A stretch of DNA of 64,000 bases from Marsupella aquatica (GCA_973895155.1 OZ316898.1:1302001-1366000), one strand, 5' to 3'. Positions 25,899 through 36,095 are shown, numbered from the stretch's first letter. Translations and numbers: made by a program. Notes: generated by a model not told the origin, from the sequence alone.

Positions 25899-27998
25899 GC
25901 TGGGCACTCGAGAGTGAGCTCAACTCTTACCGACATGGGTTTGAGCTTTTCGGACATTTATATGTCAAGAGGCTCACCATGCTTAACGGTAACATATATT
26001 GAGTTCTAACTTGGAGAGTTCTCTCTCATCTTAGCTATAAACATTTTTAGGTTTCATAATACACCCCTTTTTTTGAGGAGGGGATTATACAAAACACCAT
26101 AAATTTAGTAAAAGTAAAGATTAAATATAATTTTACCATACAAAAAATAATTAAATTTAGTCAAGCTCTCAAGATGATAACCAAATTTTATATGGTGATA
26201 CTAACAAAATATCTATGAATAGAATCTAATATAACTAAAGAACATATATTTTTGGCCAATTCCATAACAACCATTTCTTGGATGACCCTTTAAATTGAAT
26301 TTTCTATTTCAAGGATTGATTTTTTCTTGTTTGTTACCGAAAAGTCACTCAAGTTTTTACGTACATTAATGTCCTAGTTACGGGCATTATGAAAATAATG
26401 CACTCAAAACTTGGGCTAGTTCCCTCATTTTTCAGGGCATTATATCCCACAATGCCCTCTAACCAGGACATTATCCTATTCTGAAAGAGCCACTGAACGA
26501 AGAGACAAGGTGCTATTTGAAAATGATAACTTTTGTGTTTACACAATCACTCTGTGGGTTATTGGCCATATTCCCCTGAGTATATCCTGATAACTGGTAT
26601 CAGGACATGAATACAATCAAAGGACTAAGGTATTTCATATTTCTGCTTTGGTAAACGCAGGTGAGAAGTTGCATAGGGAGCCCATCCTGTAATGAGCCAT
26701 CCTAACATTAACGTGCATTATCATTCTACTATAATTTGCAATTCCACCAAAACTTTTCATAACTCTTGATAGTCTACTCACAAACTTGAAAGTAGGGAAC
26801 AACATCTAGCCATCAAATGTATCCCATAATTTTTTGTTAGGACTGTGTGCATTGGGGTGCCCAATGACGGTCCTAACGAGGGTCTATTATCTCGGGAGGA
26901 GAGCTATATTGAAGAAGGTGGGATAAGTGGTACATGTGCAAATTATACCATACATGTATGTCAGATATGAGAGTATAGTATAATATACCCTGGGTGTATT
27001 TTACTACATAGGAAGCATGCATGTACATATGAAGCATGGGGTGGGAGGTTTATGATGTGGAAAAGGTTTACATTTTATTTTGATTTTTTGGTCACTATTT
27101 TTCCATGCCATTTTTTATTTGTGTTGGAGGGATGAGGGTGGTGTTGTCTTGTTTTTTGGTTTCCTGTCAAATTCAGGGTCCAAGGTGAATTCGTTGCCCA
27201 CCCCTCCCACCTGTCATGTTTTTTCTGGAGGTGGACAATTGTGGGCTGGTGCACAGGGAATTGTTGTTGCATGTGGTTCAATCTGACTTGCACAATTCTT
27301 CGTTTTGGCCCTTATTTCATCTTTGTTTCCCATTTAATTTCTTTGCATTGCCCAACATATTCCTTGTTTGCATGGAGTTTTCTGTATTGCTCTGGCAGTA
27401 GAATTTGTTGCCTTCCTTATGGGATGAATTTTCCTTGCAGCCCATTGGCATCTAAGCATTCCACATTGACAGTACCTTGCACCCAATTTAGGTGGAGGTG
27501 TGGGAGTGGATTGGTCTGGAGAACTGCGGGGAAAGAGAAATAACAAGAGGGGCCCACTGTACACCCCCTTTTTGCCTGCACCTTGTGCCCATCTGTCGCC
27601 TGCACCTTGTGTAGTCTGCCTTCCCTTGTATCACCCTATTAATTAAAACTGGAATTTCTCTAGTCCAGAAGTTGACCTTCAAATTTCTTATTTTACCCCC
27701 AAAAGTTCTATAACTTGTTCCCCAAAAGCATACATTTTAGTGGCCAAATATACACTTTTTGAGGTCTAAAATTACAATTCTAATGCCCAAATTATTAATT
27801 AAATAATTCAGTTATCAATTATTAATACTTATTAATTAAAAGACATTAAAGTGTTCTTATTATATACAATATAAACAATGAAAAAATAGAATAAGACAAT
27901 ATAATAAATTGAAATGACCCTGATAACCAAGTTACACAAAGTAACACGGAAGGTAAACGGACCGGTGATGTATTATAAAAGTAAAAAACCTATTTTTA
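25899..27998. other. Intergenic, AT-rich flank
   Basis: Holds the subtilase 3'UTR and then AT-rich repeat-like sequence with a foldback at 26.37-26.47 kb (listed separately). From about 27.5 kb the sequence shows phrases such as 'ccaaatatacac' that recur on the far side of the mobile element. No gene seen. Confidence 0.4.
26367..26474. repeat. Foldback sequence (imperfect inverted repeat)
   Basis: Left arm 'taatgtcctagttacgggca..' (about 26367-26402) pairs with the right arm at 26435-26474, giving a stem of roughly 35 bases with a few mismatches and a loop of about 32. It may be a small MITE or a long hairpin. No target-site duplication could be fixed. Confidence 0.6.
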
Positions 27999-28519
27999 CA
28001 GGGTCGAGACCACGTCTGCCCCAATGCAGGCTCTAGATGGTTTTGACCGGTTGTTGAATGTATATCAATTACTATGTAAAAATCTATGTCAAGATTATCT
28101 CGACCCAAATGTAGGGTCCACATAATTTTGACCCGTTGTTGAATCTATATCTCTAGCTATTCCCTTTGTAGAGGGTCTAGACCCAAATAACCTTTTTCTG
28201 AGAACATATCTACAAGTAAATGAGGATCAACAGCATCTAGACTCAAATGGATACTACGCATAGCTTCACTCTTTTTTCGAGTAAGAATATGTATATGTAC
28301 AACTCACATCGTAACTGTTCAGTGTAGGGTCGAGATAATCTAGACCCAAATCTCATGCTCCTCCACCCCGCAGAATTCATTTGAGCAAGTAAACCTAGAC
28401 CCTGACGGGTCATATTTCATATCGCGATTACAGAAATTGAGAGGCTTTCTATTCCAGAACTTTGTTGTGAGGTCCCTACACCTCAAGACTTCCAAAACAA
28501 ATCCCCGATGATTGTCTCT

Positions 28520-29614
28520 TTAGGGTCCTGTGTACTGATATCCAATTAATGTCTTTGCAAGGTCGTTGATCGCCTCCTCCGTCAATTCCTCCATTGGTGG
28601 TAATTGTTGCACTTCATTTTTGATATCCCAGGGAATTTCGTCCGCTGTAACATCCAAGACTGTATGGATAACATTGGGAACCCATACCATACTACCCCAC
28701 CTCTCCGACAACAGAGCATAAATGGCAGCCTGTTGATCCCTGTCCGATAAAACATTGATCATAGACCACTTTGGATGATTGATAAAAAGATAGTGCTGAA
28801 GATTGAAGGCATGATACAATTTCCTGAGCAGAGGCCACAGTATTTCTGGAAAGAATGTATCATCCATGGAGTGATGCGAAAATGAGGAAGGAAACAACCC
28901 ACAATTCTCTGGATTTGCAAACGCCTTCATTGGAGTGTCATCAAGAAGGAGTGTATTAGTTTCGTCGTATAATCCACCATAACATTTCCAAACAACCCTC
29001 AAATCCTTCAAAAGAATATTTGCCTTTCCATCGGTAATGTCAGGCCTCTGGATTCCAGTATCGAATGTATCTTCTTGAGTGAGAATAAACTTGAATTGCT
29101 CTCTCTCTTCTTGATTGAAGATCAAATGAATCATTTCATCCGTCCTGGGTTTCCTTGCACAAGTCCAAATGGCAACATCAAATAATGAAAAAGCTGCGAT
29201 TAAGAACTCGTGAAGATGGGGTCGCTCAACATACATAAAGTTAAACCCTCCACGTCTCCCCCAGTGGACACCATTGACACTTGTCGCACTACGGCGCGGT
29301 CCGGAACTTGGCGTTTTGACAGAATCCCAGCACATTTTGTTGAGGTCAAGAATCAATAGCTTCCGTCTGATCGGACCGTGAAGTGGAGGCAAGGGTCCTG
29401 CAAAGTACGAACACCAACATTAGAATTGTGGGAGATAAAACAAAGGAATGCTCGAGACGATCTCGAGCATCACAAGTGAATGAACAACAGTCAACATCAT
29501 ACCTGTTGTTTGTGGAAGGTCAGTAGTTGAAGAAATCTCAGGACATCTTCGGAGATTATTGTCGACGCACTCCACAATTGGTAAGGGCCCGCCTATTTCT
29601 GTGAAGGTAGACAT
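28520..29614 (-). CDS. FCP1/NIF-type HAD phosphatase-like protein (329 aa, 2 exons)
   Basis: Exon 1 (29614-29503) and exon 2 (29397-28520) join in phase to 329 residues; the intron contains one 17-bp palindrome. HAD features in order: motif I LLILDLNKMCW (Asp55 as nucleophile, Asn57 where many phosphatases have the second Asp), YVERPHLHEFLIAAFSLFDV, motif II IWTCARK, a Lys in LKDLRVVW and the acidic motif LLLDDTPMKAF followed by NPENCGLFPSSF. This order is that of the CTD-phosphatase/NIF domain, and D-x-N in motif I is also seen in a plant family of FCP1-like proteins, so loss of activity should not be assumed. Its role in a mobile element is unknown. It may be a captured host gene. It is the last gene on the leftward side, 237 bases after the methyltransferase frame. 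Confidence 0.8.
29451..29467 (-). repeat. 17-bp palindrome in the HAD gene intron
   Basis: A perfect CTCGAGA/TCTCGAG palindrome with centre TCG on the transcribed-sense strand. It belongs to the element-wide family. Confidence 0.95.
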
Positions 29615-29851
29615 AATAATTTAGACGGCTGAATTTCCGGACAGTTCAAACTAACTTGGGTTTCAACCTCACGTGCTGAAAGACCCAAATTCATCTAGAA
29701 GGTTATCTCCTAGTTGGTTTTGGATGTCCAAATTTATCCCTCCGGGAAGGGTCTCAACAAGAGCTGGCTCAGACCAAACTGGCACTAATTTAAACTTATC
29801 CATCCTATACTTTCTAGATCGAATAATCTTCTCAGACTACTCTATAGAGAC

Positions 29852-31549
29852 TTATTGACCTTTTGACGGTCCATTAGTCCAAACATAATGAGTAGCACTT
29901 GCTTTGAGTGATTTGTAACCAGTTCTACCGATTTCAGTCCCCAGTTTCCAAAAAAAAGGGAGAATTACGGGGCTTCCAGTAGAAGAATCTGTGAAAACAA
30001 GCTTATTCTCTGAAGCGCAAAACATTTGGTCCAAGGGAGAGGACGATGCACCTGCCTCGTCCTGAGGGGGAGTATGGAAGCCACTAGCTTTCTTAGTAGA
30101 GAAAATCTCATCCAGTTGAGGAGGGCTTGGAATTGGTTGGCTAACTGCATCCTGCAGGGTGGATTCCCAACCAACATCCAAGGTTGAAGACTGTTGTTCA
30201 CGTTGTGCATCCCCAAGGCCACCCGATGAAGGAACACTTGGAACATCGAGATCATCTCGAGCATCATTTCCAAATTCAGGGAGTATTTCACCCTCCTCTT
30301 CCATGTAGCTTGTAATTTTCGGGCCCTCCGTTTTGCGATGCTCTAAATTCTCCGCAAATACTTTCTCATAAACACTGGCTTCCACTGGAGCTATGTCTGC
30401 GGCCGCCTCTTCTATAAGAACGAGGGGACCAGCAGTAATTTCCTCAGATGGTAACGGCTCCTTGGGTGGCACATATAAAACTTGCTTGTTGTCATGAAGG
30501 AGCTGAGCAAAGGCTTCAGTGAATTCCATCTCTTGAGCTGTGTTCGAATACACAAAACAATCCCGACCAAGAATGACACAAGCTTTCAATGTCTGTCCTC
30601 CAGAGAAGAAATCCAACACTGTATGACCTGGGCACGAGAAATAATCAACAAGACGCTTTGTCATTCGCAAAGGCTTTGCTCTCGGATTTACAAAGCCACC
30701 ACGCCGACCGACCATCTCATAAGATGGGGCCATCTTCTCCAAAACATCGACATCAACAGTGGATTCATCGAGCTTCTCTTTCCCCTTTGATTGGTCTTTG
30801 TTGTTCCCAGTAGGGGCCTTCAAAGGCAAGACTGTGAAGTCTTTGTCCCACTTCTCACTGTAGTTCCAGAACGCATAAAAGTCATCAAAGAAAATTTGGG
30901 ACCAGTCTGGTTCCTCTTCACAACAAATTCCCCCAAAGATGATTGAGTCTCGAGCTCCAATGAGAAAATCTCCCTCCTCCTTGGGCACCTGATCACGGTA
31001 GTAGCTCCCGTACTCCAGCTTCGTGTGCACTTTCTTCTCACGACGAATCTTTTCAAAGGCACTCTGAATCTGGCCTATCAATGGGCCTTGACGGACAAAA
31101 AAGATTACTAAGACCTCCGTTGAGTTCGCCATCTGCAAGCAATACTCCAGCAAGACAAAAATTTTGGCATCTGTCCACTGCCGTTGTCGAATACGACCAA
31201 AATCGACAATGGAGAGTGGACACGTCCTTTGCACCGAGTCAACAACCTCAGGCTTCATTGTCCTCATCAAATTATCACTAAAAAATGTGCGATAAGGAGT
31301 ATCCTCCATTGAAGGCAATCCGCCAAATACCTTGCAATATATCTGCTCAAGCCTCACAATGAGACTTTGCGGAAATGGGTCTTTTGGCCTATTTCTTTTT
31401 AGGAGGTTGGAAATCCAAACCTCTCCAGCAAGTTGTCTAAGTTTGGGCAACTCACCACGATCCATAAATGCAGGCAACAATTGAGTTAGCTCAAACCAAG
31501 TGAGTGAATTGGTAAACCGATCCGGATACTTCAAAACGAAGTACTCCAC
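29852..31549 (-). CDS. DNA methyltransferase-like domain protein (C-terminal part, 565 codons)
   Basis: Long frame ending in TAA at 29852. It contains YFSCPGHTVLDFFSGGQT (about 30593-30630) followed by an acidic-hydrophobic strand, which fits motif I (DPFxGSGT type, AdoMet binding) of N4-cytosine/N6-adenine methylases preceded by the usual 'KP..L...YF..PG' block (RAKPLRMTKRLVDYFSCPG). A clear DPPY-type catalytic motif is not seen, so activity is doubtful. A low-complexity acidic C-terminal tail follows. The upstream frame (31944-31531) overlaps it by 19 bases in a different frame with no obvious intron between, suggesting a frameshift. Likely one gene with the ParB-like part upstream. Confidence 0.6.
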   Translation of the reverse strand: MEYFVLKYPDRFTNSLTWFELTQLLPAFMDRGELPKLRQLAGEVWISNLLKRNRPKDPFPQSLIVRLEQIYCKVFGGLPSMEDTPYRTFFSDNLMRTMKPEVVDSVQRTCPLSIVDFGRIRQRQWTDAKIFVLLEYCLQMANSTEVLVIFFVRQGPLIGQIQSAFEKIRREKKVHTKLEYGSYYRDQVPKEEGDFLIGARDSIIFGGICCEEEPDWSQIFFDDFYAFWNYSEKWDKDFTVLPLKAPTGNNKDQSKGKEKLDESTVDVDVLEKMAPSYEMVGRRGGFVNPRAKPLRMTKRLVDYFSCPGHTVLDFFSGGQTLKACVILGRDCFVYSNTAQEMEFTEAFAQLLHDNKQVLYVPPKEPLPSEEITAGPLVLIEEAAADIAPVEASVYEKVFAENLEHRKTEGPKITSYMEEEGEILPEFGNDARDDLDVPSVPSSGGLGDAQREQQSSTLDVGWESTLQDAVSQPIPSPPQLDEIFSTKKASGFHTPPQDEAGASSSPLDQMFCASENKLVFTDSSTGSPVILPFFWKLGTEIGRTGYKSLKASATHYVWTNGPSKGQ

Positions 31550-31944
31550 AATTTTACCCTCAGCTTGGTCATGACTTTGAAAGTATGAGCCATATCACTC
31601 ATTGATTGAATATCAGATTTGTTGGCTTGGTCTTTCTTCAATAAAACCTTCTGTTGTTGAACGGCAGTAAAAACTTTCAGAATGTCGTCATTACTCAGGT
31701 CTCCTTCAAAGCATCTAAACAATGCTGGCGTAATCATTTTTGTTGTCCGGGCTTTCCCGTTTATTTTTGAACCTAACTCCCCTAGACCATCCGGAAGAAG
31801 TCCCTTGACCCAATCGATGCACATTTGTCTCCAAGTTCGGAAGAGGTTCTCATCCGAAAACAACAACCAAAAAATATTCCTCAGATCGGATTTTCCAGTC
31901 GTTATTTTGGCAAGGGCCATAAAATCTTGGTCCAAACAGTACAA
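31531..31944 (-). CDS. Middle segment linking ParB-like and methyltransferase-like frames
   Basis: About 135 codons with coding-like composition (ITPALFRCFEGDLSNDDILK, VFTAVQQQKVLLKKDQANKS). It follows an intron-like stretch with two palindromes. Its frame ends in TGA at 31531 while the methyltransferase frame is already open, so a one-base shift near 31560-31600 would join them. No family recognised. Confidence 0.5.
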   Translation of the reverse strand: MYCLDQDFMALAKITTGKSDLRNIFWLLFSDENLFRTWRQMCIDWVKGLLPDGLGELGSKINGKARTTKMITPALFRCFEGDLSNDDILKVFTAVQQQKVLLKKDQANKSDIQSMSDMAHTFKVMTKLRVKLWSTSF

Positions 31945-31957
31945 AACAAATCTGAGG

Positions 31958-32067
31958 CTCGAGACGATCTCGAGGTAGAATTAAGGAACTATGGTAAAAT
32001 TTATGGGGAATACATGAAGATAAATCAAATACAGAAACTTGACCTCGAGGCTCGAGACAATCTCGAG
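31958..32067 (-). repeat. Two 17-bp palindromes in an intron-like gap
   Basis: Copies at 31958-31974 (sense centre TCG) and 32051-32067 (sense centre TTG) lie just downstream of a good splice donor (GTATAT after 32096) that ends the ParB-like exon. Confidence 0.9.
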
Positions 32068-32096
32068 CTCGAAGTGGATTTGAGTTCAAATATACC

Positions 32097-32983
32097 TGGA
32101 ACTTTTGATGATCCGTTAGTCTATTGGACCCAATCACGGGTCTCTCCGGACGGCCACACTCGTCAAACTGTCGACGCGCATGGACCATAGTATCAAGAAA
32201 ATAGGACTCATACTCCATTGTCTTATTAACAGCATTTGCCCTTTGTGAGTGTTGAGCAAGTATTGTCCTTGGAGTTCTGTCCGAAAGAATTCGTGACTTT
32301 CGATATTGCAGACTCTTCGCGACCTCCTTCAACTTTGCATCGCTCTTAGCCCAATCTATGATCCAAACAGCTGCTTTTGCCGAGTGTTGTCCACTGATTG
32401 CAAGGAACTGCACCTTCTTATTCTTAACACCCCACTCAAACTCCTTTCGATCCTCAGCAGTATTCTCATAATGGAGCAACTGCAAACTCTCTCTTGAATA
32501 CGGAATTAAATCCGCCACAGCTGGTACCATTCCAGGGTTTCTAACCATGGATTTTGCGACCTCCATGGCATGGTCTTTATTGAACATCCTATAAACCAAA
32601 ACTGCAGATGGCGAATCTATACTGGTGACAGGAATGTCAAAAGTTTCATTCATGCCAAATGTGTAATACTCCTCAATCTCCTTAAGAACTTCGGCTCCTT
32701 CCTTAACGCTCTTTTCTCCCGGAGCATCTCCTGGAGTGCCATCATCATCGGTATGTGCATTCACACCCGAGGAAGATGCCGGAATGAGATCTACCTTGGG
32801 CGATGCGGACTTTTTTGGAGGATGAGCCTTCTTCGATTTGATTTCGGGTTTGTCAACCCTCTTCCTCTTTTGAGACACCTTCGCTTCCTTTTTGTCCGAA
32901 CCGGAGGTCTTGTCTCCTGCAGCTACGGATTTCACTTTACCTGTTTGTCTCCGATGAGACAACACCCACTTTTTACAAGCATC
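32097..32983 (-). CDS. ParB-like (ParB/Srx superfamily) domain protein segment
   Basis: A minus-strand frame ending at a splice donor after 32096. It starts with a Lys-rich, nuclear-signal-like region (KRKRVDKPEIKSKKAHPPKK), then an acidic linker and a domain with MNETFDIPVTSI, MVRNPGMVPAVADLIPYS and FLAISGQHSAKAAVWI. The last phrase matches the G-x-H-x-x-x-A core of ParB-like domains, which bind nucleotides and, in true ParB, work with palindromic parS DNA. The assignment rests on this core and on secondary-structure order only. The frame is continuous with the upstream 33606-32987 segment except for one TAG codon. DNA binding to the element's own palindromes is a hypothesis. Confidence 0.6.
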
Positions 32984-33606
32984 CTAGTCAAATTCTCCGG
33001 CTCCAAACACAAAATCAGGGGATATAGATTCAAACTCCCCCAATTTGGATTCCAACATTAGTCTCAAAACCTTCCACGTGAAAGGAGTCGTGAATGCATC
33101 ATCGCGATCAAGCCCATACTTCCGACAATAAAGGAATCCAAAAATTATGTCCACTCCAGATATAGGAGTATCTTCTAGCAAATTACTTGTAGTAAAACCC
33201 TCGGGGAAGAAACCCATTGATATCACGCTCAGTTGTTTCCTGGCTGCACGTTCAATGTTAAGATCGCAAGAGTAGTTTTTGGCGTGAAGTCTAATTAGAG
33301 CCCACTTCCCTGTTTCGTGGTTCTCCACCGTCAAAACCATGTCCTTACCGTTACTCGTCACAATAGAAACAACAGGCCCTAGAAGGCTGCACACCAGAGG
33401 ATCGACTGATGGAGACCTCGTCTTCACACAAATAATAGTTCCTTCCATGTCTTCAGTTTCAGCAAGCTCAATGGCCCAACAGAATCTAAATAAACTCTGT
33501 CCAGGGCAGGAAATCTCAATTGCATGTTCATCTTCGACTACCAAATTAGGCGATCCCAATTTCGCACCTGGTACAGCAAAAATGTAGCAATTGTCAGGAA
33601 CATGTA
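32984..33606 (-). CDS. Conserved-looking segment of unknown function, ends at an in-frame TAG
   Basis: The exon starts after a good acceptor (tttcttggttttgtag) at 33606 and runs about 207 codons to TAG at 32986-32984. The same frame then continues into the ParB-like segment. Composition looks coding (FAVPGAKLGSPNLVVEDEH, WALIRLHAKNYSCDLNIE), but I do not recognise a family. The TAG may be a disabling mutation; no splice pair removing it was found. Confidence 0.5.
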
Positions 33607-33633
33607 CTACAAAACCAAGAAACAAATAGGTGG

Positions 33634-34439
33634 CTCGAGATGATCTCGATCTTCAGTTTACTATTCAGACATGTTCCAATGCCATTTCATCCGTGGAATT
33701 TAAAAAGAGATTTCAAACCCAAGAATCCCAGGAAACACAATAGGCTCGAGATGATCTCGAGCCATCATCTGTTTAAAAGAAAAAGATAAGGGCTCGAGAT
33801 GATCTCGATCCACATATATATCAGTTGAGGCTTTATTCCAACTGGTCCAAAAGGCAAGCTTGGATCACATTGAAAAGGATATTAGTAATTGAAGTAGACA
33901 ACAAGGAGTCCTTCCAACTAGAAGAAATTGGCCAAGGGAAACGAATGAACATAAGGGAAGACGGTGTGGGATATATTCGGCTCGAGACAATCTCGAGCCT
34001 AACATATCAAATGAGTGATCTGAATATCATATTCAACAATTAACATCATATTCAATCAACGATAAAAAATCCACTTTCTCCATTAACTTCTGATACCCAC
34101 AAACCCGTTCGGATGTCAATGATCAGAACGAGTTGGAGGGCACAGAAGTCCCTGGAGGAAGGAAATTTTAGATATTTTGGATATGATGTTCAATTTTGAA
34201 GGGTAAGGGTTTCCAACTTGAAGAAATCTCACTAGGTCACATGCAGGAATTGCATATTGGCTCGAGACGATCTCGAGCCTCATGCCACTTACATCAAATG
34301 CAAAATCAATTAATAGATCACAACTTTTGAAACAAAGTATTGGAGAAAACATCAATAGGCTCGAGATGATCTCAAGCCTCAACGGCATCCAAGGAATCCA
34401 AAAACAAGTGGACCAATTGAAGCTCGAGACAATCTCGAG
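33634..34439 (-). repeat. Cluster of seven 17-bp palindromes in the first intron region
   Basis: Copies at 33634-33650, 33745-33761, 33793-33809, 33981-33997, 34261-34277, 34360-34376 and 34423-34439. Those at 33634, 33793 and 34360 have one changed base in the last arm. All read CTCGAGA-TYR-TCTCGAG on the minus (transcribed-sense) strand. Spacing is irregular (about 50-260 bp). One or more small exons may lie between, for example 34151-34105, whose phases fit the 33606 exon. Confidence 0.9.
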
Positions 34440-34467
34440 TTAAACCTGAACAGAACAAAGATGAAGA

Positions 34468-34590
34468 ATTACGTTTAATGGTGCGATGGATCTGATGTGC
34501 TGAGTCTAGATGGGTCTGGAGCTCTTCACCAACGGTTGCAAGGTTGTACTCAGCGAAGTCCTCCTTGGAGAAATCTACAACAGTCGACAT
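34468..34590 (-). CDS. First coding exon of the leftward ParB/methyltransferase unit
   Basis: ATG at 34590 opens about 39 codons (MSTVVDFSKEDFAEYNLATV, then GEELQTHLDSAHQIHRTIK) to a plausible donor (AAAC/GTAATT). It is the first ATG after the leader that begins at the minus-strand TATA box. The link to the 33606 exon needs at least one further small exon to balance phase, so the join is incomplete. Confidence 0.45.
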
Positions 34591-34609
34591 GGCTGGTGAT
34601 GAGAGGAAC

Positions 34610-34890
34610 GTACTACGGGCTGAGAACTTAAAAAAAATCTCGAGCCTAAAAAGAAAATCTCGACCCTATCGAAGCTCGAGCCTAAACACAAGATCTTGAC
34701 CCTATAAAATCTCGAGGAAAAAACCTAATCTCGATCCTCTGCAATCTCGAGGCTAATAGAAGGATCTCGAGGCAAGAGCGCGAAACGATCTAGAGGCAAG
34801 GAGGCAAGGGACGCGAGGAGGCGAAGAGGCAAAGAGGCGAGGAGGCAAATGTGAAAATGGGGAATTCAAAACCCCTGAAGCCACTATAAG
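34610..34890 (-). promoter_or_regulatory. Leftward promoter and leader with CTCGAG half-sites
   Basis: On the minus strand CTTATAG (34890-34884) lies at the start of a leader of about 270 bases. The leader has a 'gcctcctcgcctctt' pyrimidine-rich tract and then about six half-palindromes (CTCGAGATT, GGCTCGAG, GGGTCGAG) before the ATG at 34590. No full palindrome lies between this TATA box and the rightward one. Confidence 0.5.
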
Positions 34891-35097
34891 CCCCTCGGGG
34901 GTCGGCCTTGGCCGTGCCAAGCGTGCCAGGGCTCGTGCAGGCTCAGGCAGGCTGCCACGCAACCTACTGGGTGCGTACAGTCATTATTACGGTCACACGT
35001 GTTGTCATTATTGTTATTCGTATTTCAGCCCTGCCGCAAGTTTAGCCGTGACACAAGTTCAACCATTCCGTCTTATTGCCCTTTTTGTCTGTCAGGG

Positions 35098-35230
35098 TTT
35101 TATATATTGCTTCTCCTTGCTCTTCAGCGGGTCATTCTTCTCATTTCATTTCACCGCTCGCTCGTTTCTTCCTCTACCTCTCTGCTCTCTCTCCCTCTCC
35201 CTCTCCCTCTCTCTGGCTCTAGATTTGTGC
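35098..35230 (+). promoter_or_regulatory. Rightward promoter: TATA box and CT-rich initiator
   Basis: TTTTATATATTGC (TATA at 35100-35107) is followed by a long CT-rich tract (35165-35220) typical of plant transcription starts. The leader to the ATG at 36096 would be about 950 bases and contains the rightward palindromes. Confidence 0.55.
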
Positions 35231-35590
35231 TCTGATCACTTTCTGTTGTTCTTTTCAAGGGTTTTGGAGTGTACGTTTGTGTTTAGGATATTTCGAGAAA
35301 TTGTCATTTTAAGCCCCGAAGGAGGTCTAAAATAATTGAGCTCCTATCTTTTAGAAAACCGAACCTTTTCAGCTTATACTAATGTCGGTCAAAATCCATT
35401 TGGAAGCCTTTTCCCTCTATTTGATGGCCTTTTAGAAGCTTTTTCTCAGTGTCTGGAAGTAAACTGGGAGCCTACTTTCTTAATTGCACCAAATCATTCC
35501 TCTAGATCATCTAGAGCCATTTATATGTTCTTATTTTGGGTGGCTTATTATTCCTAATAGTTTCTTTGTCAAATACAATGTCCTTTTTGG

Positions 35591-36059
35591 CTCGAGATCA
35601 TCTCGAGTCATAAGTTTGGTCCTCAAACTTATTCACTTTCCCCTTCTTTCTAATGGTGCATTTGGTTTTCCTTCTTATAATAAATGTTTTTAGAGTGTCG
35701 GAGGTATAGAATCTTAGTTCGATATTCAGTGAGATTCATATTTTACCTCGAGATCGTCTCGAGCTAAATACTTCTGAATTTTTACATATTGGTGTTTTTG
35801 GTCCCTTTTCTACCTCGAGATCATCTCGAGCTAAATACTTCTGAATTTTTACATATTGGTTGTTTTGGTCCCTCTTCTACCTCGAGATCGTCTCGAGCTA
35901 AATACTTCTGAATTTTGACGTATTGGTGTTTTTGTCCCTCTTCTACCTCGAGATCGTCTCGAGGTAGAAGAGCTTCTTATTTTCTCTATCACACAATTTT
36001 GTGGGATAAACTTCTACACTTGGGTTTTTGTAGTCACTTTACCTCGAGATCATCTCGAG
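35591..36059 (+). repeat. Six 17-bp palindromes in the transposase leader
   Basis: Perfect copies at 35591-35607, 35747-35763, 35814-35830, 35881-35897, 35947-35963 and 36043-36059, all with plus-strand centres TCA or TCG. A decayed copy (TCTAGATCATCTAGAG) lies at 35501-35516. None is upstream of the TATA box. Confidence 0.95.
35764..35963 (+). repeat. Three tandem 67-bp units, each ending in a palindrome
   Basis: Units at 35764-35830, 35831-35897 and 35898-35963 share 'ctaaatacttctgaattttt', 'attggtgtttttggtccc' and a terminal palindrome. They are nearly identical, so amplification was recent. Confidence 0.9.
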
Positions 36060-36095
36060 GTAACTACATCCAACGGTTTGGGCCACGTTTTCAAA

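Noticed and set aside
32306-33061. Plus-strand frames across the ParB-like region
   Set aside because: Antisense shadows of the leftward coding frames.
29451-36059. Array of CTCGAG palindromes as a CRISPR-like array
   Set aside because: Spacing is irregular, the spacers are introns and leaders, no cas genes are present and the host is a plant.
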